Source: Chthonomonas sp. UBA2387
GTDB lineage: Bacteria > Armatimonadota > Fimbriimonadia > Fimbriimonadales > Fimbriimonadaceae
Assembly: GCA_002343445.1 (NCBI GenBank)
Contig: DDSP01000042.1
Coordinates: 17,483 to 35,490, forward strand
Reading direction: 5' to 3'
Length of the DNA: 18,008 nucleotides
Part shown: positions 1 to 8,084 of the stretch, in pieces
Layout: each line of letters starts with the position of its first letter
Numbering within the stretch: position 1 is the first letter of the stretch
Notes under the pieces: generated by a model
The model's database searches: none
Seen by the model: the letters and a program-made list of their open reading frames with translations, nothing else
Told to the model about the DNA's origin: nothing
Made by a program: the position numbers and the translations under genes

Positions 1-3000
1 GAGCCGAGCCCGAAGCACCTTCGCGCGCAGACCACAACCGACGTCATCTTCGCCGGCAGCGCGCGACGCCGGCCGCTGGGCTACGCCGAAGTCACCCTGG
101 TCTTCGACAACGAGGATGGGACGCTGCCCGTGCCCACTGCGGAAGTGGTCATCACGCGCAAAGCCACGCGGGCGGGCGAGGGCTCCTACGCCATCAACCG
201 GCAGCCCTGCCGCCTCCGCGACGTGTACGACCTGCTCGCAGATAGCGGTCTCGGCAAGTCGGGCTACGCCATCGTAACGCAAAAGGAGATAGACCAGGCC
301 TTGGCGGCCTCGCCAGAGGACCGCCGCGCGTGGGTGGACGAGGCCGCCGGGGTCCAGCGCTACCGCCAACGCAAGCATGAGAGCTTTCGAAGGCTCGCCG
401 CCGCCGAGGACCACCTGGCCCGCATCAAGGACATCCTGCACGAGGTCGAGCAGCAACGGGAGCCGCTCCGCGAGGAGGCCGAGAAAGCCAGACGGTACAA
501 GTCGGCCGCCGATGCCCTGCGGGAAGTCGAGTGCGGCATGTTGGTCGTTCAGGTGGCCGACCTCGTCAGGGAGATGGAAGCCGCCGAGGCCAGCCTTCAA
601 CGGTTGGCCCACACGCTGACTCAAGACAACGGCACCGCAGTCGAGTTGGAGGGGCGTATCGCGACGACCGAAGGCAAGCGGCGGAAGCTGGAGGAAGAAC
701 TCGCGGCGATCCGGGCGGAGCAGCATCGCCTGAGCACGGAGGCCGATCGGTGCGAGGCGCAACAGAAGCTCAACGCGCAACGCCTGCGAGGGTTGGACGA
801 GTTGGAGGCGACGCTTCGCGAAGACGCCACCCGCGACGAACGCCGCCAAGGAGAGGCGGCGCGTGAAGTCGAGGAACGGGAAGCCGAACTCAAAGCGGCC
901 CGCGAGACTCTGGAACGCGTCCGTAGCGAGACGGCGGGCGCGGGAGCCCAGGCCGACGCTGTCCGTCGCGAACTCGCCGACGCCGAGAAGGCACTCGCGG
1001 CAGCCCGGGAAACCCACGCGCGAGTCGCCAAAGAGCGCGCCGAGGCCGATCACCGAGCCGACCGCCTCAAAGAGGTGTTGCGCGAACTCGAAGGCATTGA
1101 ACGCGCCATGCCGGATCTCGTCGCCGCAGAGCAAGAGGCGAAGGCTGCGCTGGAAGAGCAAGAGGCGCGCTTGCAAGCGGATCACGACCAAGCTGCCACC
1201 GCTCGGGGCGAACTCCGCAGACTCGAAGCTGCCGAAGCCGAGGAGGCTCAGACGGGCAGGTCTCTCGCCACCAAGCTCGCCTCGCTCGAGGGTCGGCATC
1301 GGGCGATCGAACACACGATCGAAACCCACGAGGGCCTCAACCACGGGGCGCGAGCCGTGCTGGAAGCCGCGGAGCGAGGGATGCTGACTGCCAGCTACAC
1401 CCCGGTAGCCGAGGCGTTCGAGACGGATCGGGAACTCGCATTGGCCATCGAAACCGCCTTGGGCGCGGCGGCGAACGACCTCATCGTCGCCGACGAACGC
1501 GCGGCGAGAGAAGGCATCGAGTTCCTCAAGCGGGAGCGGGCAGGACGAGCGACCTTCCAACCACTCACCCTTATGCGCCCCTCGCCGCCCAACCGCGAAT
1601 TGTCCACGCTGGCCCACCGCAAGGGTGTGCTCGGGCGCGCGAGCGAGCTGGTGCGGTGTCGCAAGGAACACGAGCCGGTCGCCGAAAGCCTGCTGGGCCG
1701 AATCCTGATCGTCGAGACGCTCGACATAGCGCTGGAGCTGGCACGGACGACGGGTTGGAGCCGGCTGGTATCGCTCGATGGCGAGGTGGTCCATTCCTCG
1801 GGCGCGGTGACGGGCGGCACCACGGGCAAGCCCACCTTCGGCATGGTGCAACGAAAGGCCGAGCTTGGCGAGTTGGAACGCGAGATGGCAGGCATCCAAC
1901 AGTCGCTCGCCAAGCTGGCAAAGTCGGGCAAAGACCGCGCGGTCGCCAAGGAGGCGGCCCGCACCACGATTCAGGAGGCCGAGCGTGCGGCTCAAGGGGT
2001 CCAGCGTCAAGTCGCCGAAGCGGCCAGATGGCATCGCGAGGTGCACCACGAGTTGGAGTCCACGCAGAAGTCGGCGATGCGGCTAACCGCCGAACGAGAG
2101 CGACTGGAGGCGGCAGCCGGTCCGATTGCAGAATTGCCAGGACTCGCCTCCCTTGAGAGCGCGCGCGACGACATTCTGAAGCGGCTCGCGGGGCTGGCCG
2201 CCGACTCGGACTTGGCCGCGGAACGCCTGAAGGACGCCGAGCAACGTCTGGCCCAAGCCGAAGTGCTGGTAGGCCAAGCGACGCGGCGGTTGGAGGCGGC
2301 TCGAGACGGCGAGCAATCGCGGGCCCGGAAGCTGGCCTCGCTGGGCCCCGAGCGCGATCAGCTCAAGCAGGCCAACGAAGCGTTGGAGAAGGAGTCCGAG
2401 GCGTTTCGCGATCAACGCAAGTCGAAAGACGCCGAGTACACCGGCGCGCTGGAGCGGCGGAAGGCCCTAGAAGCCGCCATAGAATCGGGCGCGGAGGACT
2501 TGAAGAAGTGCCGCGAACGTATTCAAGCGGCGACAGAAGCCTCCCATCAGGCAGAACTCACCCGAGCCCGATCGGACGCGCGCAGGGCGAGCGTCGCGCA
2601 ACGCCTTCTGGAGGAGTACGGAGTGGACGAGGCCGCAGCCATCGAGACCGCACCCCATACGGTGGTCCCCTCGGATGCAGTGACGGTCGTCGGAAGGCTG
2701 CGCCGAGAACTGCGGGAGATGGGCGATGTGAACCTCGGGGCAATCGAGGCGTACGAACGCCTCACGCAACGCGCGGGCGAATTGGTGGGCCAACTCGACG
2801 ATGTGGATGCGAGCATCGCCCAGATACGGGCGTCCATCTCCGAGCTGGACAAGCTGACGCGCGACCGCTTTGTGGACACGTTCGCCCAACTCGAGGTCGC
2901 GTTCACCGAGATGTTCGACCGGCTCTTCGGCGGCGGGTCGGGGAACTTAAGTCTTTCGAAGCCGGACGACATCTTGGACACGGGCATCGAAATCGACGTC

Positions 3001-3348
3001 CAACTGCCGGGCAAGAAGAAACAGAAGCTGGAGTTGCTGAGCGGCGGCGAGCGATCCCTCTGCGCGACGGCATTCCTCTTCGCCCTTCTCCGGGTCAAGC
3101 CGAGCCCCCTGGTCATCCTCGACGAAGTGGACGCCCCGCTCGATGGCCGGAATGTCGAGCGCTACGCCGACATGCTGCGCGACTTCAGCTCGACCACGCA
3201 GTTCATCTTCATCACGCACAACCCGACAACCATCGAGGCTGCCCACATCTGGCTGGGAGTGACGATGCAAGAGCCGGGGGTCACATCGGTGATTCCTTGC
3301 TCGGTGCCGGTGGAGCCTTCGGGCCAAAGGCTCTTCCAGATGGAGTGA
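1..3348 (+). CDS. smc: Chromosome segregation ATPase SMC (5' end outside window)
   Basis: SMC forms the core of the bacterial condensin-like complex (with ScpA and ScpB), which loads on DNA and organises and separates daughter chromosomes. The reading frame is open from base 1, so the start codon and the Walker A loop lie upstream. About 1115 residues are visible, which fits a ~1180-residue SMC. Seen in order: the end of the N-terminal head, with DVIFAGSARRRPLGYAEV and the Q-loop-like region TQKEIDQAL (near base 285); a long Ala/Glu/Arg-rich coiled coil; a globular hinge at about bases 1340-1850 ending in GAVTGGTTGK; the returning coiled coil; and the C-terminal head. That head has the ABC signature LSGGERSL (bases 3037-3060), Walker B LVILDEVD (about 3109-3132) and the H-loop FITHN (about 3208-3222). 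All visible catalytic motifs are intact. The family call is certain; only the N-terminus is missing. Confidence 0.97.
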   Translation, partial: EPSPKHLRAQTTTDVIFAGSARRRPLGYAEVTLVFDNEDGTLPVPTAEVVITRKATRAGEGSYAINRQPCRLRDVYDLLADSGLGKSGYAIVTQKEIDQALAASPEDRRAWVDEAAGVQRYRQRKHESFRRLAAAEDHLARIKDILHEVEQQREPLREEAEKARRYKSAADALREVECGMLVVQVADLVREMEAAEASLQRLAHTLTQDNGTAVELEGRIATTEGKRRKLEEELAAIRAEQHRLSTEADRCEAQQKLNAQRLRGLDELEATLREDATRDERRQGEAAREVEEREAELKAARETLERVRSETAGAGAQADAVRRELADAEKALAAARETHARVAKERAEADHRADRLKEVLRELEGIERAMPDLVAAEQEAKAALEEQEARLQADHDQAATARGELRRLEAAEAEEAQTGRSLATKLASLEGRHRAIEHTIETHEGLNHGARAVLEAAERGMLTASYTPVAEAFETDRELALAIETALGAAANDLIVADERAAREGIEFLKRERAGRATFQPLTLMRPSPPNRELSTLAHRKGVLGRASELVRCRKEHEPVAESLLGRILIVETLDIALELARTTGWSRLVSLDGEVVHSSGAVTGGTTGKPTFGMVQRKAELGELEREMAGIQQSLAKLAKSGKDRAVAKEAARTTIQEAERAAQGVQRQVAEAARWHREVHHELESTQKSAMRLTAERERLEAAAGPIAELPGLASLESARDDILKRLAGLAADSDLAAERLKDAEQRLAQAEVLVGQATRRLEAARDGEQSRARKLASLGPERDQLKQANEALEKESEAFRDQRKSKDAEYTGALERRKALEAAIESGAEDLKKCRERIQAATEASHQAELTRARSDARRASVAQRLLEEYGVDEAAAIETAPHTVVPSDAVTVVGRLRRELREMGDVNLGAIEAYERLTQRAGELVGQLDDVDASIAQIRASISELDKLTRDRFVDTFAQLEVAFTEMFDRLFGGGSGNLSLSKPDDILDTGIEIDVQLPGKKKQKLELLSGGERSLCATAFLFALLRVKPSPLVILDEVDAPLDGRNVERYADMLRDFSSTTQFIFITHNPTTIEAAHIWLGVTMQEPGVTSVIPCSVPVEPSGQRLFQME

Positions 3349-3390
3349 CGCCCACCTCAACAGAGTTCATGTTCGAATCCCGTCAGCAAA

Positions 3391-3412
3391 CGCTGTTTTG
3401 ACGCTGTTTTGA
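3391..3412. repeat. Two head-to-tail copies of an 11-bp unit between smc and the dockerin gene
   Basis: CGCTGTTTTGA occurs at 3391-3401 and again, identical and directly adjacent, at 3402-3412. The unit ends in TTTTGA, and each copy creates a TTGACG hexamer (3398-3403 and 3409-3414), which resembles a -35 box, but no good -10 box sits 16-18 bp downstream. CAGC/GCTG (3384-3387 and 3392-3395) followed by TTTT could form a very weak 4-bp terminator hairpin for smc. The repeat is seen directly; its function is unknown. Confidence 0.5.
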
Positions 3413-3438
3413 CGGTAGGGGTGAATCCTCACGCATAC

Positions 3439-3453
3439 GCAGACTAGGTCTGC
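3439..3453 (+). promoter_or_regulatory. Short perfect inverted repeat just upstream of the dockerin-gene ribosome binding site
   Basis: GCAGAC-TAG-GTCTGC is a perfect 6-bp stem with a 3-nt loop. It ends 1 nt before the likely Shine-Dalgarno sequence GAGG (3455-3458) of the gene that starts at 3464. In mRNA it would place a hairpin against the ribosome binding site; in DNA it could be a small operator. The inverted repeat is direct observation, while a regulatory role is only inferred from its position. Confidence 0.3.
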
Positions 3454-3463
3454 CGAGGTTTAG

Positions 3464-6367
3464 ATGCATATTCTCACCATGCTCGTCGCGGCGACGCTCG
3501 CTCAGGGAGCAAGCCAAGCGCCTGAGTCCGGGGTTCTCCCCAACGGGTTCTTCATCAAGAATGAGGGTCAATGGCCCTCCGATGCCCGCTACCTGGCGCG
3601 ATATCCAGGTCTGGACGTCTGGGTCACGGACGATGGCCTCCGGCTCGATGCCTACCGAGAGATCGACGTCAGCGACGAATCCGACCCGGTTTACCGAGCC
3701 AATCCGACCAAGGCCAAGACGTACCAGCGGGAGCGCGTGGTGGTCTTCAAGACGCTCCAAGGCGCGCGGACACCGTCATTCCAGTTGGAAGAGCCGACCA
3801 AGCACCGGATCAGCTATGCCCTCATCGAACAGGACAAGGACAATCGGCCCTCGGTTCGCAACCTAAATGGAGTCGCTACCGGACACCAGTTGAGGATGGC
3901 GGACGTGTACCCCGGGGTGGACATGGTGCTCTACTCGGACAAGGGTCGCCCTCGGTACGACTTTGAAGTCAAGCCCGGCGCCGATCCTTCGCAGATCGCC
4001 CTGAAACTCGACGGTGGCAACTCGACCGCATTGGTCGGCGACCGTCTCGTGGTCCGAACCGAGTACGGGAACATCGAACACCGCGAGCTCAAGACGTATC
4101 AGGAAGACGCGCGGGGCTCATCGCCCGTCAACGCACGGTTCGCGCTTCGAGGCGACATGCTGAAGTTTGAGTTGGGCGCCTACGACAGAACCAAGACGTT
4201 GGTTATCGATCCCGTCATCGTTTCGACGGTCGTCGGTGGTTCGGGCTTCGATGAGGCGCTTTGCGTCGATCATGGGCACGCGGGAGAAGGCGACTTCAAC
4301 TTGGGGATAAAGGTTGCGAATTTTGGCGGGCGGACGCCTAGCCCTGACTTTCCGGTCGGTGTGGGCCAATCCAATGCGCGCAGCGAAGGTGACGGATTCA
4401 TCGCGACGCACTATCTTGGACTCGGCTACTTCGACGTGCACATCTTCCAGACGGTCTATGACGACCGAGTGACCGCGATCGCAGGTGCAACCAACTCGCC
4501 GAACGTGGCATGGGTCAATGTCGCCTCACCGACGCCATTCGCCTATCTCGTCCAAGCGCCGTACTACGGTTCGGTCACGCTTCTTGAGCAGCTTGATGCA
4601 CCTGGCGGCGTCTACATGTGGGACATCGATGTTCGTACTCCGAGTCCAAACCTTCTTTCCTCGGTGGGCATGGTGCAAGGTCCGGTAACGGGTCCGTCCG
4701 GTGGGGCCGAGCCGCTGAACTCGCCGTTCGGCGGATGGGATGGTTTCGTCCACATGTTCAGCGCGACGGTGAAGCTTCAATTGTATGTCGGTGGTTCGGA
4801 AACGGACGGACTGACAGCGGTGGACGTAGACTTTCTGGACAACATCTTTGCTCCCGAGCCGGAGCGGACCATCGGGTTCGCCGGATACACCGAGTCGCCC
4901 GATCTCTCGTTTGCTCGCAACTCCTCCTACGCGGGCGGAGGCGACGCCATAGTAGGCATGGCGCTGTACGATTGGGCAATAGTGAACACACATTACGTCG
5001 GGGGAAGCGGGTACGAAACCGCATCGGGAGCCAGTTGGTTTGGGCTGGAATCCTTCACTTTCCCGATCGTGAACCTGGCCATCGTCGGGCACACGCGATC
5101 CCAGAATTTCCCCCTTTCGACGCCAGTCCAGTCCACACCTCCCACCCCGGGAGAGCGGACCGGCTTCTATGCGGTTCACCGGGTGGTTCAGGAGACCATC
5201 GCCAACGACATGTTGCTCCAAAGAACTCGATCGGGTTACTTCGGCGGCGTGAATAGTGCGACGACGCTCACGGATTGTGAGTACATCAACAACACCGCGC
5301 TCGCCGTTGTGGGCCACACCATCGGTACCGACATGACGACGACCCAGAACGCCTTCCAAGCCTCCCCGTCTGGCAACAGCAGCGGGTTAGTGGCCCTATT
5401 GGATGTCGGCCAAGGCGAGGTCATGCTGTCCTCGTTCTGGGGCGGCTCGGCCTACGATGCGTTCAACGCGATGAGCCCGATGCGGTCCACCTATCCGATT
5501 CCGGGTCAAGGGTTCTGGAACGCGACCACAACCTTCTATGCTGTCGGAGCCACCACGAGCGCGGACTTCCCGATCGTCAACAGCGATCAGTACTATGAAG
5601 CAAGCGGCGATGCCACCTTGGCGGCTTTCGATCTGCGAACGGCCCAAAAGGTCCGGCTGGCTAAGAACACGCTTACGGGAGTGGATCAGACCACGGGAAC
5701 GGTGTTCTTGACTCTGCCCAACTACGTGGAAGATACGACGGTGCAGCTCATGTCCACCAGCAGCCGAGTGCAAGTCCCCACGTCCGTCGTGGTGCGCAAG
5801 GGCCAACGTACGGCTGCGTTCCCAGTGGCTACGCTGGACGTTCTTTCGTCCCAGACAGCGCAGATTGTCGCTCACGCACTGGATGCCACGGTGAGCACCG
5901 AGGTCACCGTCGGAGCGCCGCCGCTGATCGGCAGGTTGGTGTTCAACGGCGCAAGCGGGGCCAACGTGCCGACGCAGGCGACCCTACAGTTCAGAGAGCA
6001 TCTGCGGCCGGAGGTGCTGATCGAGAAGGTTGTCGCGCTTGACGCCAATGGCAACTTTGCCACCGAGGCACCGAGTGGACGGGCCTTCGACGTCAGCGTC
6101 AAGGAGTCGGTCTACCTGAGGCGCACGCTCTCGCTGGACTCGCGCACCGACCCGCTGGACAATGTCCAGTTCGGGATGATCCCCGGCGACTGCAATGGGG
6201 ACAACTCGGTCAATCTGTTCGACTTCCTCGTGTTGCGACAGGCCTTCGGCAGCGCGCCGGGCTCGCCCAACTGGAATGATCGAGCCGACCTCAACCGAGA
6301 CGGGTCCGTGAACCTCGTGGACTTCGTGATGCTTCGAAGCAACTACGGTCGCTCGGGCGACCTGTAG
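3464..6367 (+). CDS. Secreted beta-propeller (SBBP-like) protein with C-terminal dockerin
   Basis: The product is 967 residues. The start MHILTMLVAATLAQGASQ is a short signal peptide, preceded by GAGG 5 nt upstream of the ATG. The N-terminal third (to about residue 265) begins NGFFIKNEGQWP and ends TLVIDPVIVST. This is the pattern of the domain of unknown function that commonly precedes seven-bladed SBBP-type propellers. Degenerate propeller repeats follow, each opening with a [YFW]xGGS-like strand and closing with an xxGxTxSxDFP-like strand (VVGGSGFDEA, YVGGSETDG, YVGGSGYETA, YFGGVNSAT, FWGGSAYDAF). Residues ~720-900 look like two Ig-like or carboxypeptidase-regulatory beta sandwiches. The last 60 residues are a type I dockerin with two Ca-binding loops (DCNGDNSVNLFDF and DLNRDGSVNLVDF). 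No catalytic motif is recognised. It is probably a cell-surface or extracellular structural or adhesion protein, with the dockerin binding an unknown cohesin-like partner. Export and architecture are well supported; the role is inferred. Confidence 0.85.
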   Translation: MHILTMLVAATLAQGASQAPESGVLPNGFFIKNEGQWPSDARYLARYPGLDVWVTDDGLRLDAYREIDVSDESDPVYRANPTKAKTYQRERVVVFKTLQGARTPSFQLEEPTKHRISYALIEQDKDNRPSVRNLNGVATGHQLRMADVYPGVDMVLYSDKGRPRYDFEVKPGADPSQIALKLDGGNSTALVGDRLVVRTEYGNIEHRELKTYQEDARGSSPVNARFALRGDMLKFELGAYDRTKTLVIDPVIVSTVVGGSGFDEALCVDHGHAGEGDFNLGIKVANFGGRTPSPDFPVGVGQSNARSEGDGFIATHYLGLGYFDVHIFQTVYDDRVTAIAGATNSPNVAWVNVASPTPFAYLVQAPYYGSVTLLEQLDAPGGVYMWDIDVRTPSPNLLSSVGMVQGPVTGPSGGAEPLNSPFGGWDGFVHMFSATVKLQLYVGGSETDGLTAVDVDFLDNIFAPEPERTIGFAGYTESPDLSFARNSSYAGGGDAIVGMALYDWAIVNTHYVGGSGYETASGASWFGLESFTFPIVNLAIVGHTRSQNFPLSTPVQSTPPTPGERTGFYAVHRVVQETIANDMLLQRTRSGYFGGVNSATTLTDCEYINNTALAVVGHTIGTDMTTTQNAFQASPSGNSSGLVALLDVGQGEVMLSSFWGGSAYDAFNAMSPMRSTYPIPGQGFWNATTTFYAVGATTSADFPIVNSDQYYEASGDATLAAFDLRTAQKVRLAKNTLTGVDQTTGTVFLTLPNYVEDTTVQLMSTSSRVQVPTSVVVRKGQRTAAFPVATLDVLSSQTAQIVAHALDATVSTEVTVGAPPLIGRLVFNGASGANVPTQATLQFREHLRPEVLIEKVVALDANGNFATEAPSGRAFDVSVKESVYLRRTLSLDSRTDPLDNVQFGMIPGDCNGDNSVNLFDFLVLRQAFGSAPGSPNWNDRADLNRDGSVNLVDFVMLRSNYGRSGDL

Positions 6368-6374
6368 GTGGCTC

Positions 6375-6414
6375 GGCATCCCTTCGGCGGCTCTCTGTCT
6401 GCCGAAGGGGTGCT
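6375..6414 (+). terminator. Stem-loop between the dockerin gene and proS, possible terminator
   Basis: CATCCCTTCGGC (6377-6388) pairs with GCCGAAGGGGTG (6401-6412) over 12 bp with one G-U pair, around a 12-nt loop. It extends outward by one G-C and one G-U pair. It begins 7 bp after the dockerin-gene stop and ends 36 bp before the proS start. No T-run follows it, so it is not a classical intrinsic terminator. It may instead be a 3'-end-stabilising hairpin or a weak terminator. Confidence 0.5.
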
Positions 6415-6450
6415 TCGCAAAGCCCTTGGACCAGAAGGTTGAGCCGCGAT

Positions 6451-7938
6451 ATGTCAAACTGGTCAGTTCCTATGAGTTCCAAAGGCATCACCTCGCGTGC
6501 GGAAAACTACAGCGACTGGTACAACGAACTGGTCCTGCGATCCAACCTGGCCGACTATTCGCCGGTCCGGGGCTGCATGGTGATCAAGCCGCACGGCTAC
6601 GCCATCTGGGAGTTGATGCAGCGCGCGCTGGACGACATGTTCAAGGCGACCGGCCACCAGAACGCCTACTTCCCGACGATGATCCCCGAGAGCTTTCTGC
6701 AGAAGGAAGCCGACCACGTCGAGGGGTTCGCGCCCCAGTGCGCCGTCGTGACGCATGGCGGAGGCAAGGAACTCGAAGAGAAGCTCTACCTGCGGCCGAC
6801 CAGCGAGACCATGATCTGGCACACCTACTCCAAGTGGGTGCAGTCGTGGCGCGACCTGCCCATCCTCATCAACCAGTGGGCGAACGTCTTCCGATGGGAG
6901 CTGCGGACCCGCATGTTCCTGCGCACGCTGGAGTTCCTCTGGCAAGAGGGCCACACGGCGCACGCCACCTACGATGAGGCCGAGCAAGAGGCGCTCACGA
7001 TCCTCGACATCTACCGCAAGTTTGCGGAAGACTGGATGGCCGTGCCCGTCATCGTGGGCCTCAAAACCGAGAACGAGAAGTTCGCCGGAGCCGACCACAC
7101 GTACTGCATCGAGGCGATGACCCAAGACCTGCGCGCCATCCAAGCGGGCACCTCGCACCACCTCGGCCAGAACTTCGCCAAGGCGTTCGACGTGACGTTC
7201 CAGAACCAGGAAGGCCAGTTGGAGCACGTTTACGCGACCTCTTGGGGCGTGTCCACACGCCTGATCGGCACGTTGCTCATGGCGCACTCAGACGACAAGG
7301 GCCTGGTGCTGCCTCCTCGGTTGGCACCGGTTCAGGTAGTGGTGATTCCGATCGGCCGTGACGAACAACGCGTCGCAACCGTGGCAGCGGCTCACCAATT
7401 GGCCGACGAGCTCAAGGTATTGGGCTGGGGCGGTGTCGCCGTCCGCGTCAAGGTGGATGATCGCGAGAAGGAGTCCCCAGGGTTCAAATACAACCACTGG
7501 GAGCTTCATGGTGCGTGTGTCCGCGTCGAACTGGGTCCCCGAGACCTGGAAGCGGGCGCGTGCGTCGTCTCCCGGCGCGATGTCGGAGAGAAGCATGCCG
7601 TGGCGCTGAGCGAAGCGTCGGGCTTCATCGCCTCGGAGTTGGGCGCGATGCAGTCCAGCATGCTGGAGGTCGCGCGGAAGCTGCGCGAAGCAAGCACCCG
7701 CCGCGTGGACACGTGGGCGGAGTTCCTAGAGGTCTTTGCAGGCGAAGGCGGCGCAGGGTTCGTGCTGGCCCACTGGGACGGCACCAAGGAGACCGAGTTG
7801 GCGATTTCAGACGCCACCAAGGCGACGATCCGCTGCATCCCGCTGACGCCGCTCGACCCTTCGGACAACGAGCTCGGCCAGTGCGTAATGACGGGCAAGC
7901 CGAGTGCGCGCCGCGTGGTCTTCGCGAAGGCCTACTGA
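6451..7938 (+). CDS. proS: Prolyl-tRNA synthetase, archaeal/eukaryotic-like type
   Basis: This class II synthetase charges tRNA-Pro with proline in the cytosol. The opening KGITSRAENYSDWYNELV and the lack of the ~180-residue editing insertion of the E. coli type mark the shorter archaeal-like ProRS; 495 residues is normal for it. Visible motifs are RPTSE (about 115-119), motif 2 FRWELRTRMFLRTLEF (about 147-162) with WQEGHTAH, the proline-site and motif 3 region TSWGVSTRLIG, the anticodon domain with GPRDLEAG, and a C-terminal domain ending GKPSARRVVFAKAY. ATG 6451 is preferred because AGAAGG lies 11 nt upstream. An in-frame TTG at 6439 would overlap that site, and ATG 6472 has no ribosome binding site. 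The gene stands alone on its strand, and its last 7 bp overlap the convergent lipoprotein gene. Confidence 0.96.
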   Translation: MSNWSVPMSSKGITSRAENYSDWYNELVLRSNLADYSPVRGCMVIKPHGYAIWELMQRALDDMFKATGHQNAYFPTMIPESFLQKEADHVEGFAPQCAVVTHGGGKELEEKLYLRPTSETMIWHTYSKWVQSWRDLPILINQWANVFRWELRTRMFLRTLEFLWQEGHTAHATYDEAEQEALTILDIYRKFAEDWMAVPVIVGLKTENEKFAGADHTYCIEAMTQDLRAIQAGTSHHLGQNFAKAFDVTFQNQEGQLEHVYATSWGVSTRLIGTLLMAHSDDKGLVLPPRLAPVQVVVIPIGRDEQRVATVAAAHQLADELKVLGWGGVAVRVKVDDREKESPGFKYNHWELHGACVRVELGPRDLEAGACVVSRRDVGEKHAVALSEASGFIASELGAMQSSMLEVARKLREASTRRVDTWAEFLEVFAGEGGAGFVLAHWDGTKETELAISDATKATIRCIPLTPLDPSDNELGQCVMTGKPSARRVVFAKAY

Positions 7939-8084
7939 GCGTCGCCCTTGTTCTTCACGTTCTCTCCGACCGATCGCTCGGGCATCGGCTGATCCCTGTA
8001 TGGGTCGGCGTCGGAACCGCCCGAGCACCCGGTCGCACACGCGACAGCGGCGACTACGAGCAGCCAGCCATACCTAAAACGCAT
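7932..8084 (-). CDS. Very small lipoprotein, translationally coupled to the prepilin gene
   Basis: The product is 50 residues: MRFRYGWLLVVAAVACATGC, then a Gly/Ser/Asp-rich mature part. The N-terminus has two arginines, a hydrophobic stretch and a lipobox-like ATGC ending at Cys20, so it should be lipidated after cleavage by signal peptidase II. The mature tail of about 30 residues is polar (contains DPYRDQPMPERSVGENVKNKGD) and matches no family I know. The ATG lies inside the end of the upstream prepilin gene (11-bp overlap), which suggests translational coupling. Small lipoproteins often follow prepilin-like genes in this kind of genome, but that is recollection and not shown here. The stop codon falls inside the end of proS on the other strand. 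The lipobox and the overlap make a real gene likely. Confidence 0.7.
   Translation of the reverse strand: MRFRYGWLLVVAAVACATGCSGGSDADPYRDQPMPERSVGENVKNKGDAQ

Noticed and set aside
3370..3387. GTTCGAATCCCGTCAGC resembles a tRNA T-arm, suggesting a tRNA remnant or attachment site
   Set aside because: The 5' half of a T stem does not pair (TCATG against CCCGT), no other tRNA arms surround it, and no integrase gene or second copy is present.
6463..7287. A 274-codon minus-strand frame opposite proS
   Set aside because: It is fully inside proS, whose synthetase motifs are intact; its composition is typical of antisense frames in GC-rich DNA.
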